Positions 17,838 through 26,563 of a stretch of DNA of 39,698 bases are shown here, one piece after another; the first letter of the stretch is position 1, and each line of letters starts with the position of its first letter. A model generated the notes under the pieces. That model did not search any database, was not told the origin of the DNA, and was given only the letters and a program-made list of their open reading frames with translations. The DNA is taken from contig JADGBG010000003.1 of assembly GCA_015231605.1 (NCBI GenBank), positions 39,145-78,842 of the forward strand, written 5' to 3'. Source of the DNA: Alphaproteobacteria bacterium (GTDB lineage Bacteria > Pseudomonadota > Alphaproteobacteria > Rhodospirillales > Magnetovibrionaceae). The position numbers and the translations under genes were made by a program.

Positions 17838-18299
17838 GTGGCGAAAGATCGAAAAAGCTGGGAACTCCCCCCCATGAACGCTGACGACAAAAAGAAAACC
17901 GGGCCGGACCTTGATCTTGGGTCGGGCCTGTCCACCGCCGGTCAGGTGGCGCAAAAAGCCGCCGGGGCCGGCGCGGCCAACGCCGCGCAGGGTGCGGGCA
18001 TGGCCGGCAAGGGCCTTGGTATGGGCATGGGTAAGGGCGCCGTTGGCGCGGCCGGAATGGGCGGCGGAATGGGGGCGGGCATGGGCGCCGCGTCCCACGC
18101 CGGGTTGGCTGCGGGCAGCGGCGCGGGCGGCGGTTTTTTCGCGGGCAAGGCATGCGGTCTGAAATTGGGTTTGGGGTTGGGCGGCTTCGGTGGTCCGTTG
18201 CTGCTGGCGGCGGTGTTCGGGGCAGGGGGATATGCCCTGTACAAGGCGCTGAGCGCGACCCGGCGCCAAGGTTGCCGTGACTTTGGAGATGGTGCATGA
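17838..18299 (+). CDS. glycine-rich membrane protein resembling magnetosome Mms6
   Basis: The product is 153 residues. Residues about 22-100 are Gly/Ala/Met-rich with repeated GMGMGKG, GMGGGMGAGMG and AAGSGAGGG. Next comes GKACGLKLGLGLGGFGGP (103-120) and one hydrophobic helix (LLLAAVFGAGGYALYKAL). The LG-repeat followed by GP and a single helix ending in Y-x-x-K/M closely recalls Mms6 of magnetospirilla. Unlike Mms6, the C-terminus is basic (TRRQG) and lacks the acidic iron-binding tail. The start is GTG 17838 after GGAG; ATG 17874 is the alternative. The stop overlaps the next start (ATGA), so translation is coupled to the ferritin-like DUF2202 protein. Other Gly-rich membrane proteins could mimic this pattern. 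Confidence 0.7.
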   Translation: MAKDRKSWELPPMNADDKKKTGPDLDLGSGLSTAGQVAQKAAGAGAANAAQGAGMAGKGLGMGMGKGAVGAAGMGGGMGAGMGAASHAGLAAGSGAGGGFFAGKACGLKLGLGLGGFGGPLLLAAVFGAGGYALYKALSATRRQGCRDFGDGA

Positions 18300-18949
18300 A
18301 GCCGCAAAACACGCCTCTCGGCATCAATGCCGTGGTCGGTTTCGCCGTCGCCGTGATCCTGCTCGCAAGCGGGGTTTTGGGCGTCGATGCCCTGATGCAT
18401 TCCGGCGCGTCCGTGCCGCACACCATCAGCAAGCAGGAGATCAAGGACCTGCGCTATATGCGCGAGGAAGAAAAGCTGGCGCGCGATGTTTATATGTTCC
18501 TCGCCGACCGCTGGGGTTTGCCCGCGTTCCAGCGCATCGCCCAGGCGGAACAGCGCCACACCGACGCCATCGCCGCGCTGTTGGACCGTTACCACATTCC
18601 CGATCCCGCACGGGACAAAGCGCCGGGGGTGTTCGTGGACGCGGGGCTGAGCGCGCTGTACGCCGAACTGGTGGCCAAGGGCAGCCAATCCTTGGACCAG
18701 GCGTTATGGGTCGGCGGGTTGATCGAGGAGGTGGATATCCACGATCTCGACAAGGCGCTCGCCAACACCCAGTTGCTCGACATTTCCCAGGTCTACCAGC
18801 AAATCCAGGCCGGATCGCGCAATCACCTGCGGGCGTTCGTGTCCAATCTGGAAAACCGGGGCACGCCATATCGGGCGCAAAAGCTCTCCCCCGACCGGGT
18901 GCGGGTGATCGTCACGGGGCCCATGGAACGCGGACCGCTGTTTTTCTGA
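18296..18949 (+). CDS. ferritin-like DUF2202 protein, membrane-anchored
   Basis: The product is 217 residues with an N-terminal hydrophobic anchor or signal (about residues 11-33) and then a helical domain. The hallmark blocks are DLRYMREEEKLARDVYMFLA, FQRIAQAEQRHTDAIAALL, LIEEVDIHDLDK and VYQQIQAGSRNHLRAFV. The E-E-E-K-L-A-R-D-V-Y start and the Q-H and E-x-D-I motifs are those of DUF2202, a family placed in the ferritin-like fold, so a metal centre is plausible. The start overlaps the stop of the Mms6-like gene, and a metal-cation transporter gene follows 16 bases later. Function is not established. Confidence 0.82.
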   Translation: MKPQNTPLGINAVVGFAVAVILLASGVLGVDALMHSGASVPHTISKQEIKDLRYMREEEKLARDVYMFLADRWGLPAFQRIAQAEQRHTDAIAALLDRYHIPDPARDKAPGVFVDAGLSALYAELVAKGSQSLDQALWVGGLIEEVDIHDLDKALANTQLLDISQVYQQIQAGSRNHLRAFVSNLENRGTPYRAQKLSPDRVRVIVTGPMERGPLFF

Positions 18950-18965
18950 TCGGAGAAACCCAGCC

Positions 18966-19553
18966 ATGTGGTGGGAAGCCGTCGGTGGGGCGTTCACCCT
19001 GATCGTCATGGCGGAAATCGGCGATAAAAGCCAACTTGTGTGCATGGCTCTTGCCGCGCGCCACAAACGTCCCCTGCCGGTGTTCGTCGGCGCGGTCGCG
19101 GCGTTTGCGATCTTGAATGCCTTGGCGGCGGCCTTCGGCGCGGCGCTGTCGGCGTGGCTGCCGCAAGCGTGGGTTCTGGGGGCCATGGCTCTGCTGTTTT
19201 TCGCGTTCGGCGTCCATGCCCTGCGCCAGGGCGGCGAAGACGATGACGAAGAGAGCCCGCAAATCAGCGGTCACGGACTGGCGGCCACGGCGTTCTTGAT
19301 GATCTTCCTGGCCGAACTCGGGGACAAGACCCAGGTGTCCGTGGGCGCGCTGGCCGGCTTGTATCCGGCGCTGCCGGTGTGGGTTGGCGGCACCCTGGCT
19401 CTGGCGTTCACTTCGGGCCTCGGCGTGATCGCCGGGAAGGCCCTGTTGAAGCGGATCTCCCTCGATCTGTTGCACCGGATTTCCGGCGGTTTGTTTCTGG
19501 TCCTGGCGGGATTGGCGGTTTGGCGATTGTCCGCCCTCCAGGGGTGGCTCTGA
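18966..19553 (+). CDS. GDT1/UPF0016 (TMEM165) family cation transporter
   Basis: A 195-residue membrane protein with six predicted helices. It contains the family's twin E-x-G-D-K-[ST] motifs: EIGDKSQ (residues 17-23) in the first half and ELGDKTQ in the second half. This internal repeat defines the Mn2+/Ca2+ GDT1 family (MneA/Mnx in bacteria). It probably exports or redistributes Mn2+ or a similar divalent cation. It is cotranscribed with the ferritin-like and Mms6-like genes. Its 3' end lies three bases from the convergent cbbR stop with no evident terminator between. Confidence 0.9.
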   Translation: MWWEAVGGAFTLIVMAEIGDKSQLVCMALAARHKRPLPVFVGAVAAFAILNALAAAFGAALSAWLPQAWVLGAMALLFFAFGVHALRQGGEDDDEESPQISGHGLAATAFLMIFLAELGDKTQVSVGALAGLYPALPVWVGGTLALAFTSGLGVIAGKALLKRISLDLLHRISGGLFLVLAGLAVWRLSALQGWL

Positions 19554-19556
19554 ACC

Positions 19557-20621
19557 CTATTTCCGAATTTTGCTGGGCGCGGGGGGGATGGGCTTTCCGT
19601 CCGGGCCAAACAGGAGGTTTTGCGGCTTCGCCGGCACGTAGCCATCTTCGCTGCGTGGGGGAAGTGAAGGGTGTTGTCCGCTCGTTGCGTCCGTGGAGGA
19701 GGGGCGCTGCGTGGACGGTTCCTTCTTCAAAATGATCGCCGCTTCTTCCAGCAGGAAGGCCTTGAAGGCTTCGGCGATCGGCGACAGCCGCTTGCCTTCG
19801 CGGTGCATCACATACCAGTGCCGCATGATCGGAAAATGCAAGATATCCGGTATGATAAGGTGCCCAAGTTGAAGTTCATATTGAACGGCGTCGCGGCTCA
19901 TGATGCCCAGGCCGAGGCCCGCCTGGACGCTACGCTTGATGGCTTCGTCGGAGCTGACCTCCATCCCCGTGGTCATGTGGATTCCATGGTTTTCGAAGAA
20001 TTTCTCCATGGCCTTGCGCGTGCCAGACCCCTTTTCGCGCACGAGAAACGTTTCTTTTTCCAAACGTTCCAATTGAATCGCCTTTTCCCGGGAAAACGGA
20101 TGTGTCGGCGGCGCGATCAGCACCAGCGGATTTTCCATGAACACGCCGGCCTCGACCTTGAAGTCTTCCGGCGGGCGGCCCATGATCACCATGTCGACGG
20201 TGTTGTTTTCCAATTGCTGAAGCAGGGTTTCGCGATTGGTGACGTCCAACTTGACGTTCACGCCGGGATAGCGTTGACAGAAAATACTCAAAAGCTTGGG
20301 CGCGAAATAGTGCGCCGTGGTCGCCACGGAAATGGAAAGTGTCCCAGATTCCAATCCCTTGAAGCTGGCAAGCCCGGCCGCCATGTTGTCGAGCTGTTGC
20401 AGAATCAGGCGTGCGTAGGTGCGCACTTCGCGCCCGGCCTCGGTCAGGTAGAGCTTCTTTCCCACCTGCTCGAACAAGGCTTGGCCGACCTGTTGCTCAA
20501 GTTGTTTGATCTGCATGGATACGGCGGGTTGAGTGAGGTTCAAATCCTCGGCCGCGCGGGTGAAGCTCATATGCGCGCTGACGGCGGCGAACGCTTTTAA
20601 CTGACGCATGGAGACGTGCAT
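19557..20621 (-). CDS. cbbR: LysR-type CBB operon regulator CbbR
   Basis: A 354-residue LysR regulator. The N-terminal HTH (SFTRAAEDLNLTQPAVSMQI) is followed by the effector-binding domain from about residue 90. Divergent transcription from cbbM is the classical arrangement, and the start MHVSMRQLKAFAAV is typical of CbbR. It is expected to activate cbbM, and possibly the PRK operons, in response to metabolites such as RuBP or NADPH. The C-terminal ~55 residues (from KKEPSTQRPSS to APSKIRK) are a Pro/Ser-rich extension not needed for the usual 300-residue fold. The start is ATG 20621 after AAGGA. Confidence 0.93.
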   Translation of the reverse strand: MHVSMRQLKAFAAVSAHMSFTRAAEDLNLTQPAVSMQIKQLEQQVGQALFEQVGKKLYLTEAGREVRTYARLILQQLDNMAAGLASFKGLESGTLSISVATTAHYFAPKLLSIFCQRYPGVNVKLDVTNRETLLQQLENNTVDMVIMGRPPEDFKVEAGVFMENPLVLIAPPTHPFSREKAIQLERLEKETFLVREKGSGTRKAMEKFFENHGIHMTTGMEVSSDEAIKRSVQAGLGLGIMSRDAVQYELQLGHLIIPDILHFPIMRHWYVMHREGKRLSPIAEAFKAFLLEEAAIILKKEPSTQRPSSTDATSGQHPSLPPRSEDGYVPAKPQNLLFGPDGKPIPPAPSKIRK

Positions 20622-20683
20622 GATCACATTTCCTTGAACGATGAGTGACAAACACAGTTATATCAATACGTTAACCCATATAT

Positions 20684-20698
20684 ATAAGCATATCTTAT
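20684..20698. promoter_or_regulatory. probable CbbR operator in the cbbR-cbbM gap
   Basis: ATAAG-CATAT-CTTAT is a perfect dyad and contains T-N11-A (20685 to 20697), the LysR-type recognition pattern. It sits in a very AT-rich stretch of the 234-base divergent gap, about 160 bases from cbbM and 60 from cbbR. No equally clear -10/-35 pair is seen for cbbM. Confidence 0.7.
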
Positions 20699-20855
20699 CC
20701 ATATCATCAATATAAATGTGTTTCCTTATGCGATTTGTTCGGTTAGATTCACGTCAATTCCGGGCTTCCCAAGGGGAGCGTTGAAACTGGATTGAACATT
20801 TCCGGCCCCGCCCATCCGGGTCTGAAGAGCAAGCCAAACTTAGGGAGAGTTAAAC

Positions 20856-22244
20856 ATGGCATTGTTGGATCAAACGAACCGTTACGTCGCGCTGGACCTG
20901 AACGAAGACGACCTGATCAAGGGCGGCAAGCACATTCTGGTCGCGTACACCATGAAGCCGAAGGCCGGCTATGGTTACCTGGAAGTCGCCGGCCACTTCG
21001 CCGCCGAATCCTCCACCGGCACCAACGTCGAAGTCTGCACCACCGACGATTTCACCAAGGGCGTCGACGCGCTGGTCTATGAAGTCGACGAAGCCAAGGA
21101 AATCATGAAGATCGCGTATCCGATCGACCTGTTCGACCGGAACGTCACCGACGGCCGCGCGATGATCGTGTCCTTCCTGACGCTCGCCATCGGCAACAAC
21201 CAGGGCATGGGCGACGTCGAGCATGCCAAGATGCACGACTTCTACGTTCCGCCCGCCATGCTGCGTCTGTTCGACGGCCCGTCCAAGGACATTTCCGACC
21301 TGTGGCGCATCCTTGACCGTCCGATCAAGGACGGCGGCTATATCGCCGGCACCATCATCAAGCCGAAGCTGGGCCTGCGCCCCGAGCCGTTTGCCAAGGC
21401 TGCTTACCAGTTCTGGCTGGGTGGCGACTTCATTAAGAACGACGAACCCCAGGGCAACCAGGTGTTCTGCCCGGCGAAGATCGTCTACCCGATGGTCTAT
21501 GACGTGATGAAGCGCGCCATGGACGAAACCGGCCAGGCCAAGATCTTCTCCGCGAACATCACCGCCGACGATCACAGTGAAATGATCGCCCGCGGCGAAC
21601 TGATCCTGGAAGCCTTCGGCCCCGACGCCGACAAGGTTGCCTTCCTGGTCGACGGCTACGTCGGCGGCCCGGGCATGGTGACGACCGCTCGCCGTTACTT
21701 CTCCGGTCAGTACCTGCACTACCACCGTGCCGGTCACGGCGCCGTGACGTCTCCGTCCTCCAAGCGCGGCTACACCGCGTTCGTTCTGGCCAAGATGTCC
21801 CGTCTGCAGGGTGCCTCCGGTATCCACGTCGGCACCATGGGCTACGGCAAGATGGAAGGCGAAGCCTCCGACAAGAACATCGCGTACATGATCGAGCGTG
21901 ACAGCGCCGACGGTCCCTTCTACCACCAGGAATGGCTGGGCATGAAGCCGACCACCCCGATCATCTCGGGCGGCATGAACGCGCTCCGTCTGCCGGGCTT
22001 CTTCGAAAACCTCGGCCACGGCAACGTGATCAACACCTCCGGTGGTGGTTCCTACGGCCACATCGACAGCCCGGCGGCTGGCGCCATCTCTCTGCGTCAG
22101 GCCTACGAATGCTGGAAGGCCGGCGCCGATCCGATCGAATGGGCGAAGGAGCACAAGGAATTCGCCCGTGCGTTCGAAAGCTTCGAACACGACGCCGACG
22201 CCCTGTTCCCGGGCTGGCGCGACAAGCTGGGCGTCCACAAGTAA
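20856..22244 (+). CDS. cbbM: ribulose-bisphosphate carboxylase, form II
   Basis: Form II RubisCO fixes CO2 on ribulose 1,5-bisphosphate as a large-subunit-only dimer or oligomer. The 462-residue length and the [20 protein letters not shown] start are typical of CbbM. Active-site signatures are [26 protein letters not shown] (carbamylated lysine), [14 protein letters not shown], the loop-6 region [11 protein letters not shown] and [12 protein letters not shown]. No small-subunit gene is present. Form II enzymes suit high CO2 and low O2, in line with a microaerobic sulfide oxidiser. A GGGAGAG site precedes ATG 20856. It is followed by a hairpin and then cbbQ and cbbO. Confidence 0.99.
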   Translation: MALLDQTNRYVALDLNEDDLIKGGKHILVAYTMKPKAGYGYLEVAGHFAAESSTGTNVEVCTTDDFTKGVDALVYEVDEAKEIMKIAYPIDLFDRNVTDGRAMIVSFLTLAIGNNQGMGDVEHAKMHDFYVPPAMLRLFDGPSKDISDLWRILDRPIKDGGYIAGTIIKPKLGLRPEPFAKAAYQFWLGGDFIKNDEPQGNQVFCPAKIVYPMVYDVMKRAMDETGQAKIFSANITADDHSEMIARGELILEAFGPDADKVAFLVDGYVGGPGMVTTARRYFSGQYLHYHRAGHGAVTSPSSKRGYTAFVLAKMSRLQGASGIHVGTMGYGKMEGEASDKNIAYMIERDSADGPFYHQEWLGMKPTTPIISGGMNALRLPGFFENLGHGNVINTSGGGSYGHIDSPAAGAISLRQAYECWKAGADPIEWAKEHKEFARAFESFEHDADALFPGWRDKLGVHK

Positions 22245-22274
22245 GACACCCGGTCTTGTGCCAAGCATGAAATG

Positions 22275-22309
22275 CGGCCGGGAGCGTTCATCGTTCCCGG
22301 CCGTTTTTC
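22275..22309 (+). terminator. terminator/attenuator between cbbM and cbbQ
   Basis: CGGCCGGGA (22275-22283) pairs with TCCCGGCCG (22295-22303) and is followed by TTTTTCTTC. It lies inside the cbbMQO run, so it probably lowers cbbQO relative to cbbM or protects cbbM mRNA. Confidence 0.8.
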
Positions 22310-22343
22310 TTCAATATCCCTATTGCAATCGAGGATTTCCCCC

Positions 22344-23147
22344 ATGACCGACACCGCGCAGTACTTGATCAAGGAAGAGCCGTTCTACCAATCCATCGCC
22401 AACGAGGTGGAGCTGTACGAGGCCGCCTACGCCGAACGCCTGCCCGTGATGGTCAAGGGCCCAACCGGTTGCGGCAAATCGCGCTTCATCGAATACATGG
22501 CATGGAAGCTGAACAAGCCGCTGATCACCGTGGCCTGCAACGAAGACATGACGGCGTCCGACTTGGTCGGCCGTTACCTTCTGGACGCCAACGGCACGCG
22601 CTGGCTGGATGGTCCGTTGACCGTCGCCGCGCGCATCGGCGCGATCTGTTATCTGGACGAAGTGGTGGAGGCCCGCCAGGACACCACCGTCGTCATTCAC
22701 CCGCTGACCGACCACCGCCGCACCCTGCCGCTCGACAAGAAGGGCGAACTGGTCAACGCGCACAAGGACTTCCAGCTGGTGATTTCCTACAACCCGGGCT
22801 ACCAGAGCCTGATGAAGGACCTCAAGCAGTCCACCAAGCAGCGTTTTTCGGGCCTCAACTTCAACTACGCCGATGCCAAGGTCGAGGCGGGCATCGTGGC
22901 GAAGGAAACCGGCATCGACGAGGAAACCGCCGCCAGCCTGGTTCAGGTCGGTCACGTCGCGCGCAACCTCAAGGGCCATGGTTTGGACGAAGGCATTTCC
23001 ACCCGTCTGCTGGTCTACGCCGCGCGTCTGATCAAGCAAGGCATCAACCCCAACCAGGCCTGCCGCATGGCCCTGGTCGCGCCCATCACCGACGACGCCG
23101 ACATCTCGGCCACGCTCAAGCATTCCATCGACGCCGTGTTCGGCTGA
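22344..23147 (+). CDS. cbbQ: RubisCO activase AAA+ subunit CbbQ
   Basis: A MoxR-family AAA+ ATPase that together with CbbO removes inhibitory sugar phosphates from RubisCO. The 267-residue protein has Walker A GPTGCGKS (about residues 39-46), Walker B AICYLDEVVEARQD, the sensor region LVISYNPGYQ and an arginine-finger region STKQRFSGLNF. The start is ATG 22344 after GAGG. An upstream in-frame extension would run through the cbbM hairpin and is rejected. The gene lies 99 bases after cbbM and 31 before cbbO. Confidence 0.96.
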   Translation: MTDTAQYLIKEEPFYQSIANEVELYEAAYAERLPVMVKGPTGCGKSRFIEYMAWKLNKPLITVACNEDMTASDLVGRYLLDANGTRWLDGPLTVAARIGAICYLDEVVEARQDTTVVIHPLTDHRRTLPLDKKGELVNAHKDFQLVISYNPGYQSLMKDLKQSTKQRFSGLNFNYADAKVEAGIVAKETGIDEETAASLVQVGHVARNLKGHGLDEGISTRLLVYAARLIKQGINPNQACRMALVAPITDDADISATLKHSIDAVFG

Positions 23148-23178
23148 TCGCGAGGCTCTTGGGAAAAGGAGTTTCGCC

Positions 23179-25458
23179 ATGGCCTTGAGTCAGGAGGAAC
23201 TGGGTGATCTGCGGGAACGTTTGAGCTGCGGTTTCGAGCAGCTGGACGCCGCGTTTGCCGGTTGCATGGAAGACGCCGTCAACCGCCTGTCGTCCCATGG
23301 GGTGACGCGGCTGCTGGAAGGGGCTTCGCGGATTTGCAAGCTCGGGCGTGGATACGAGCCGGTCCACATCTATCTCGAAGAAATGCCGACCATTGCCCAA
23401 CGCATTGGCGAACATACCTTGGAGCAGGTGGCGGATTCCGTTTGGGAGATGGCCGGAACGCCCAACGGCAAGGAAGTCGGCTCGTTCCTGCAAACGATGG
23501 GGGAGGCGGCGCGGCGTCTGGGTTCGGCCGAACTGTTCTCCAAATACATCGACATGGTCTTCGACATGATGGAGCGCACCACCCGCTCCACCCATGGCTT
23601 TCATCAGACCATCGCCAGCGCCGGCTTGCCGGAAATGCTGAGGCAGATGCCGTTTTTGATGCACCAGTTACCGCTGTCCGGCATCCGCAACTGGATCGAC
23701 TACGGCATCAAGCACTATTACAAGCACCCCGACCGCCAGAGGGACTATTTCTCGCTACAGACGGCGGATTCCAAGGCCATCTTGCAGCGCGAGCGCCATG
23801 GCACCTTGTTTGCCGATGTTGAGCGCAGGATGTCCATGTACCTCAAGGGGTTGTGGAACGAGCAAGATGTCATGTTCGTGCCGTTTTCATTGGGTTACGA
23901 CGAGATCCGCAAACCGATCCCGTATTACGACCACCTGGGTTTGCGCGTCCCCGACGTCTATGACGAGTACGAACATGAAAGCATCGGCATCCGCGTCAAG
24001 GCCACCGACCGGTACCGTGCGTTGATAGCGCACATGGCCGCGCACCGTTTGTGGTCGACGCCGATTTTCGCCGACAACTTCAGCCCGTTTCAACGGGTCG
24101 CCGCGGAAATATTCGAGGATTCGCGCGTCGAGCTTCTGGCCATGCGCCAATATCCGGGGTTGCGCCACCTGTTCCAGGCCCTTCATCCCAAGCCCGGCGA
24201 ATACGACTGCGATCCCAAGAAGGAATCGTGCATCCGCCATCGCCTGGCGATGTTCTCCTACGCGGTGCTGGACCCCGATCATCCTTATGAAAACCCGGAC
24301 ATTTTGGAGTTCGTGGGTAAGTTCCACGACATGATGGCGGACGGGAACCTGGGAACGACCCAGGAAACCGCGATGCTGGCTTCGTCGTTCATCGCGCGCA
24401 CCCGCCGTCAGGAGGACCAGTCCGCCAGAGTCTACTTTGCCGATACCGAGGTCGATTACCGGGACGATAATCGTCACATGTGGATGTATCACGAACCCAG
24501 TGACGACGAAGAAATGTTCGAGGACACCAAGAAGACCCCGGACGAGGAGAAAAAAGACCAGAGCATGCCGCCGCGTCATTATCCCGAATGGGATGATCAC
24601 GCCAAAAGTTACCGTCCGGATTGGGTGAGCCTGTACGAAAATCTGCATCCCGGCGGCAGCGCGTCCAAGGTCAACGGGCTGTTGGAAAAGAACGCCCTTT
24701 TGGCCAAGCGGTTGAAGCAAATTCTCGACATGCTGAAGCCGCAGCAATACGTGCGCGTGCGCTACCAGGAGGAGGGGACGGAACTGGATTTGGACGTGGC
24801 CATCCGTTCCTTGATCGATTACAAGGCCGGGGCACAGCCCGATCCGCGCATCAACATGAGCCACCGCACCGATGGCCGTAACATTTCCGTTTCGCTGTTG
24901 ATGGATTTGTCGCAGTCGGTTGATGAAATCCCGGATGGCTGCTCCCAGTCCATCCTGGAAATCAGCCAGGAGGCCGTCTCTCTGTTGGGCTGGGCGGTCG
25001 ACCGCCTGGGTGACGAATTGGCCATTGCCGGGTTCTCGTCAAATACCCGACACGAGGTCCGCTACCACCACATCAAGGGCTATTCCGAAGCCTGGGACGA
25101 CGAGGTCAAGGGACGGCTTGGCGCGATCCAAGCGGGTTTCAGCACCCGCATGGGAGCGGCCATCCGCCACGCGGGCAGCATGCTGAAAACCCGCAATTCA
25201 GAGAAGAAGCTTCTGTTGATCCTAACGGACGGCGAACCCTCCGATATTGACGTCGATGATGGCCGGCATCTTATCCACGATGCGCACAAAGCCGTTCAAG
25301 AACTCGATCAGGATGGTATTTTCACCTACTGCATCAACCTTGACCGTAAGGCCGATGAGTACGTTCGCGACATATTTGGCAAAAATTACACGGTGATCGA
25401 CAAGATCGAGCGCCTGCCGGAAAAGCTGCCGAAATTGTTCATGGCGTTGACCAAGTGA
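23179..25458 (+). CDS. cbbO: RubisCO activase adaptor CbbO (VWA domain)
   Basis: A 759-residue adaptor that binds RubisCO and recruits the CbbQ hexamer. The N-terminal two-thirds is the helical CbbO-specific region. The C-terminal ~200 residues are a von Willebrand A domain with MIDAS motif DLSQS (around residue 576), then the conserved threonine region STRMGAAIRHAG and LLLILTDGEPSDIDVDD. A strongly acidic linker (SDDEEMFEDTKKTPDEEKKD) lies before the VWA domain. It is translated 31 bases after cbbQ from an AAAGGAG site. It also resembles NorD-type proteins, but the cbb context settles the role. Confidence 0.95.
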   Translation: MALSQEELGDLRERLSCGFEQLDAAFAGCMEDAVNRLSSHGVTRLLEGASRICKLGRGYEPVHIYLEEMPTIAQRIGEHTLEQVADSVWEMAGTPNGKEVGSFLQTMGEAARRLGSAELFSKYIDMVFDMMERTTRSTHGFHQTIASAGLPEMLRQMPFLMHQLPLSGIRNWIDYGIKHYYKHPDRQRDYFSLQTADSKAILQRERHGTLFADVERRMSMYLKGLWNEQDVMFVPFSLGYDEIRKPIPYYDHLGLRVPDVYDEYEHESIGIRVKATDRYRALIAHMAAHRLWSTPIFADNFSPFQRVAAEIFEDSRVELLAMRQYPGLRHLFQALHPKPGEYDCDPKKESCIRHRLAMFSYAVLDPDHPYENPDILEFVGKFHDMMADGNLGTTQETAMLASSFIARTRRQEDQSARVYFADTEVDYRDDNRHMWMYHEPSDDEEMFEDTKKTPDEEKKDQSMPPRHYPEWDDHAKSYRPDWVSLYENLHPGGSASKVNGLLEKNALLAKRLKQILDMLKPQQYVRVRYQEEGTELDLDVAIRSLIDYKAGAQPDPRINMSHRTDGRNISVSLLMDLSQSVDEIPDGCSQSILEISQEAVSLLGWAVDRLGDELAIAGFSSNTRHEVRYHHIKGYSEAWDDEVKGRLGAIQAGFSTRMGAAIRHAGSMLKTRNSEKKLLLILTDGEPSDIDVDDGRHLIHDAHKAVQELDQDGIFTYCINLDRKADEYVRDIFGKNYTVIDKIERLPEKLPKLFMALTK

Positions 25459-25601
25459 TCCGAGTTTATCGTCTTTGTTCGTTTGACTTGGATGGCAAAC
25501 TGACATAAACATTCGGACAAGATATTCGCCACGGATCGTGGCGGTTCCGGGCTACGAGTAACCTGGGGAGGTCCGCTCGCATCTGCCCCGGAACCACACG
25601 G

Positions 25602-25631
25602 GGCCCCCGTCTTTGACGGGGGCCTTCTTTA
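25602..25631 (+). terminator. intrinsic terminator after cbbMQO
   Basis: GGCCCCCGTC (25602-25611) pairs with GACGGGGGCC (25615-25624), followed by TTCTTT. The 240-base gap to the epimerase gene shows nothing else. Confidence 0.85.
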
Positions 25632-25698
25632 ACCCCCGGGCTCGCGCCCAAACGGAACGCCCGCGCGCATAAACTGCGGGCCCAATCGGAGGAGCACC

Positions 25699-26358
25699 AT
25701 GACCGACACCGTCAAAATCGCCCCGTCCATCCTGTCCGCCGATTTCTCGCGTCTGGGCGAGGAAGTGAAGGCCGTCGACGAAGCCGGCGCGGACTGGATC
25801 CACATTGACGTCATGGACGGCCACTTCGTCCCGAACCTGACCTTCGGTCCGCCGGTCATTTCCTGCATCCGCCCGTGGACCAAGAAGCTGTTCGACGTGC
25901 ACCTGATGATCGATCCGGCGCAGCCGTACCTGGAAGACTACGCCAAGGCCGGCGCCGACCAGATCGTCGTTCATGCCGAAGCCGACAAGCACCTGGACCG
26001 TTCGATCCAGGTCATCAAGGGCTTGGGCAAGCTGGCGGGCGTGTCCTTGAACCCGCACACCCCGGTGAGCATTCTGGAAAACGTCATCGATCAGCTGGAC
26101 ATGGTTCTGATCATGAGCGTCAACCCCGGTTTCGGTGGACAGTCCTTCATTCCCGCGGCGCTGAGCAAGATCCGCCAGGTCAAGGAAATGGCCGGCGGCC
26201 GCCCCCTTGAAATCCAAGTCGACGGCGGCGTCAACAAGGACACAGCGAAGTCGGTCGTGGACGCGGGCGCGACCTGTCTGGTCGCCGGTTCCGCCGTGTT
26301 CAAGGGCAACGACTACGTGGCCACGATCAAAGCCATCCGCGACGCCTACAGCGCCTGA
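25699..26358 (+). CDS. rpe: ribulose-phosphate 3-epimerase
   Basis: A cytoplasmic TIM-barrel metalloenzyme that interconverts xylulose 5-phosphate and ribulose 5-phosphate, feeding PRK in the CBB cycle. It has 219 residues. Signatures are [68 protein letters not shown] and [21 protein letters not shown] site precedes ATG 25699. It carries its own terminators on both sides, so it is probably a single-gene unit next to cbbMQO (cbbE in cbb nomenclature). Confidence 0.97.
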   Translation: MTDTVKIAPSILSADFSRLGEEVKAVDEAGADWIHIDVMDGHFVPNLTFGPPVISCIRPWTKKLFDVHLMIDPAQPYLEDYAKAGADQIVVHAEADKHLDRSIQVIKGLGKLAGVSLNPHTPVSILENVIDQLDMVLIMSVNPGFGGQSFIPAALSKIRQVKEMAGGRPLEIQVDGGVNKDTAKSVVDAGATCLVAGSAVFKGNDYVATIKAIRDAYSA

Positions 26359-26382
26359 TACATCGCGCAACGCGACCTCGGA

Positions 26383-26413
26383 AAGCCCGCTTCCCCATCG
26401 GAGCGGGCTTTTT
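26383..26413 (+). terminator. intrinsic terminator after rpe
   Basis: AAGCCCGCT (26383-26391) pairs with AGCGGGCTT (26402-26410), followed by TTTC. Confidence 0.88.
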
Positions 26414-26447
26414 CACGTCGATTTGGACGACATTTATCGGCGGCAGG

Positions 26448-26476
26448 TTGTGTTATTGGTATACTTTCGGTATAAA
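26448..26476 (+). promoter_or_regulatory. sigma-70-like promoter of the transporter operon
   Basis: TTGTGT (26448-26453), 17 bases, then TATAAA (26471-26476). It lies about 88 bases before the transporter start. Confidence 0.6.
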
Positions 26477-26563
26477 ACTCAAACACATATCTCCCGCAAT
26501 CCGAACGGTTCCGATGGTTTTCACGCCGCCGGGGCTTTTCACAGGGTCGTCAGGCGTCTGACC

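Noticed and set aside
22272-22343. Upstream start for cbbQ
   Set aside because: It would translate through the cbbM hairpin; ATG 22344 has a ribosome-binding site and the conserved N-terminus.
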